Assembly (NCBI GenBank): GCA_016191645.1
Contig: JACPVQ010000098.1
Span: 1 to 43,253 of the forward strand
Direction: 5' to 3'
Length of the DNA: 43,253 nt
From: Candidatus Solibacter usitatus
Lineage (GTDB): Bacteria > Acidobacteriota > Terriglobia > Bryobacterales > Bryobacteraceae
The translations under genes were made by a program, and so were the position numbers. Position 1 is the first letter of the stretch. Every line of letters starts with the position of its first letter. The notes under the pieces are model-generated. The model searched no databases. It was not told where the DNA came from and saw nothing but the letters and a program-made list of their open reading frames with translations. Of this stretch, positions 42,353-43,253 are shown one piece after another.

Positions 42353-43133
42353 GAAAACCCGCCCGCCCGTTGCTTACAAAGACGAACAGTTTCTCGAGGC
42401 CGCTTCGGCGCGTTCCGTGCGCATTCTTTCGGAATACCTGGGCCCGCTCGATCGCTTCCGCAAGCAGTTGATCCGCGATACGGTGGTCTTCTTCGGATCG
42501 GCGCGCATACCCGCCCAAGGCGATCATCCGATGATCCGTTACTATACCGAGGCTCGCGAACTGGCGCGTCTCATCACGAAGTGGTCGGACGGCCTCGACA
42601 AGGCCTATCGATTTGTCGTCTGCACGGGCGGAGGTCCGGGCATCATGGAAGCGGCCAATCGCGGCGCGTCCGACGCGGGAGGAAAATCCATTGGCCTCAA
42701 CATCGGACTGCCCTTTGAGCAGTGGCCCAACGATTTCATTACGCCGGAATTGAACTTCGAATTTCACTACTTCTTTATGCGCAAGTTCTGGTTCGCCTAC
42801 CTTGCGAAAGCGCTCATCGTTTTCCCCGGCGGCTTCGGCACCCTCGATGAACTCAGCGAATTGCTCACCCTCGCGCAAACCAAGAAGCTGGAAAAGAAGA
42901 TGGTGATCATTCTTTATGGAACGTCATTCTGGAAAGAAGTCATCAACTTTGACGCGCTGGTGAAATACGGAATGATCAGCCCCGCGGATATGGATCTCTT
43001 CCAATTTGCCGACGATCCCGGTACAGCCTTCCAGCTGCTGGTCGACGGGCTCACCAAACATTACCTGCATCCGGAACATCCTCTGCCCGCGTTTGAGCAG
43101 ATGATCCCGGCGATCTCCAAGTCCCGAATGTAA
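42345..43133 (+). CDS. LOG-family nucleotide phosphoribohydrolase-like protein
   Basis: This 262-residue protein is of the LOG type (formerly 'lysine decarboxylase family', TIGR00730-like), cytosolic enzymes that release free base from nucleoside monophosphates, including cytokinin precursors in some organisms. The two signature motifs are GGGPGIMEAANRGA (residues 95-108) and PGGFGTLDEL (161-170). It is longer than the plant LOG proteins because of extra N-terminal (about 45 residues) and C-terminal parts, like many bacterial homologues. The ATG at 42345 overlaps the end of lpxD by eight bases, so translation is coupled. Whether it makes cytokinins or acts in purine salvage is not evident. 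Confidence 0.92.
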   Translation: MSKKTRPPVAYKDEQFLEAASARSVRILSEYLGPLDRFRKQLIRDTVVFFGSARIPAQGDHPMIRYYTEARELARLITKWSDGLDKAYRFVVCTGGGPGIMEAANRGASDAGGKSIGLNIGLPFEQWPNDFITPELNFEFHYFFMRKFWFAYLAKALIVFPGGFGTLDELSELLTLAQTKKLEKKMVIILYGTSFWKEVINFDALVKYGMISPADMDLFQFADDPGTAFQLLVDGLTKHYLHPEHPLPAFEQMIPAISKSRM

Positions 43134-43199
43134 TGGCGATGCCTCACATTCTCCGTCTGTCGCATTGTGGGGCCATATGGGCCTCGGGGCCAACGCGAT

Positions 43200-43253
43200 G
43201 TGGGGCAGATCTCCAGATCTGCAGCGGGATCTCCAGATCCCGCATGGCCTCGC
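43200..43253. repeat. composite palindromic element G, cut by window end
   Basis: GTGGGGCAG starts at 43200, followed by the words 43205-43222 (GCAGATCT-CC-AGATCTGC) and 43224-43243 (GCGGGATCT-CC-AGATCCCGC). The sequence ATGGCCTCGC then runs into the window edge. From 43205 to the end it is identical to element D from 21949 (49 bases). It lies downstream of the LOG-family gene; the 66 bases between the gene and the element hold nothing recognisable. Confidence 0.88.

Overview
The window looks like a chromosomal segment of a Gram-negative Acidobacteriota, most likely of the Bryobacterales/Solibacter type. This is inferred from several things. There is a very large Oar-like receptor with a carboxypeptidase-regulatory domain, a DUF1592-DUF1552 pair, a TIGR02603-type cytochrome with a PQQ dehydrogenase, an Flp pilin, LpxD (so lipid A is made), high GC, and many secreted proteins of the TolB-propeller and TIG types. 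No phage, plasmid, transposase, CRISPR array, tRNA or rRNA was recognised.

Layout. 1-2450 (+): the end of a YyaL/DUF255 protein and thiol peroxidase. 2656-6840 (-): a four-gene unit of two acyl-CoA dehydrogenases, a secreted metallo-beta-lactamase-fold hydrolase and a nitrilase. 7100-10048 (+): an alpha/alpha-toroid protein, an HpcH/HpaI aldolase and an MFS permease. 10072-12605 (+): purS, glmS, yjbQ. 12636-15887 (+): the receptor. 16160-17331 (+): two PepSY-type membrane proteins. 17342-21877 (+): a Tat-exported glycosidase-like protein, a dihaem cytochrome and a PQQ dehydrogenase. 22136-26679: two NTT-like nucleotide-transporter-family proteins around a periplasmic phosphatase. 26683-31265 (-): two tandem kinase-like secreted proteins, a carbohydrate-binding-like protein and a TIG protein. 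31328-32542 (+): tyrS. 32858-36521 (-): a small secreted protein, DUF1552 and DUF1592. 36586-40345 (-): an Flp pilin, a glycosyltransferase-pilin fusion, DUF362 and a second toroid protein. 40461-43133 (+): a SPOR protein, lpxD and a LOG-family protein.

Two things stand out. First, a polytopic ArnT/GT39-like glycosyltransferase is fused in frame to a complete Flp pilin. Its mature pilin part matches the neighbouring free-standing pilin at 44 of 45 residues although 22 of the 45 codons differ, so selection has clearly kept the protein sequence. Second, at least six intergenic gaps, plus the right edge of the window, carry one family of composite palindromic elements. These are built from a small set of interchangeable hairpin words, with opposite polarity in the left and right halves. 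Some of these elements supply the last codons or the stop codon of neighbouring genes.

A third theme is a pair of tandem secreted kinase-like genes that share an exactly spaced -35/-10 promoter seven bases from the ATG, which implies leaderless mRNAs. Several other first genes in the window show a similar arrangement.
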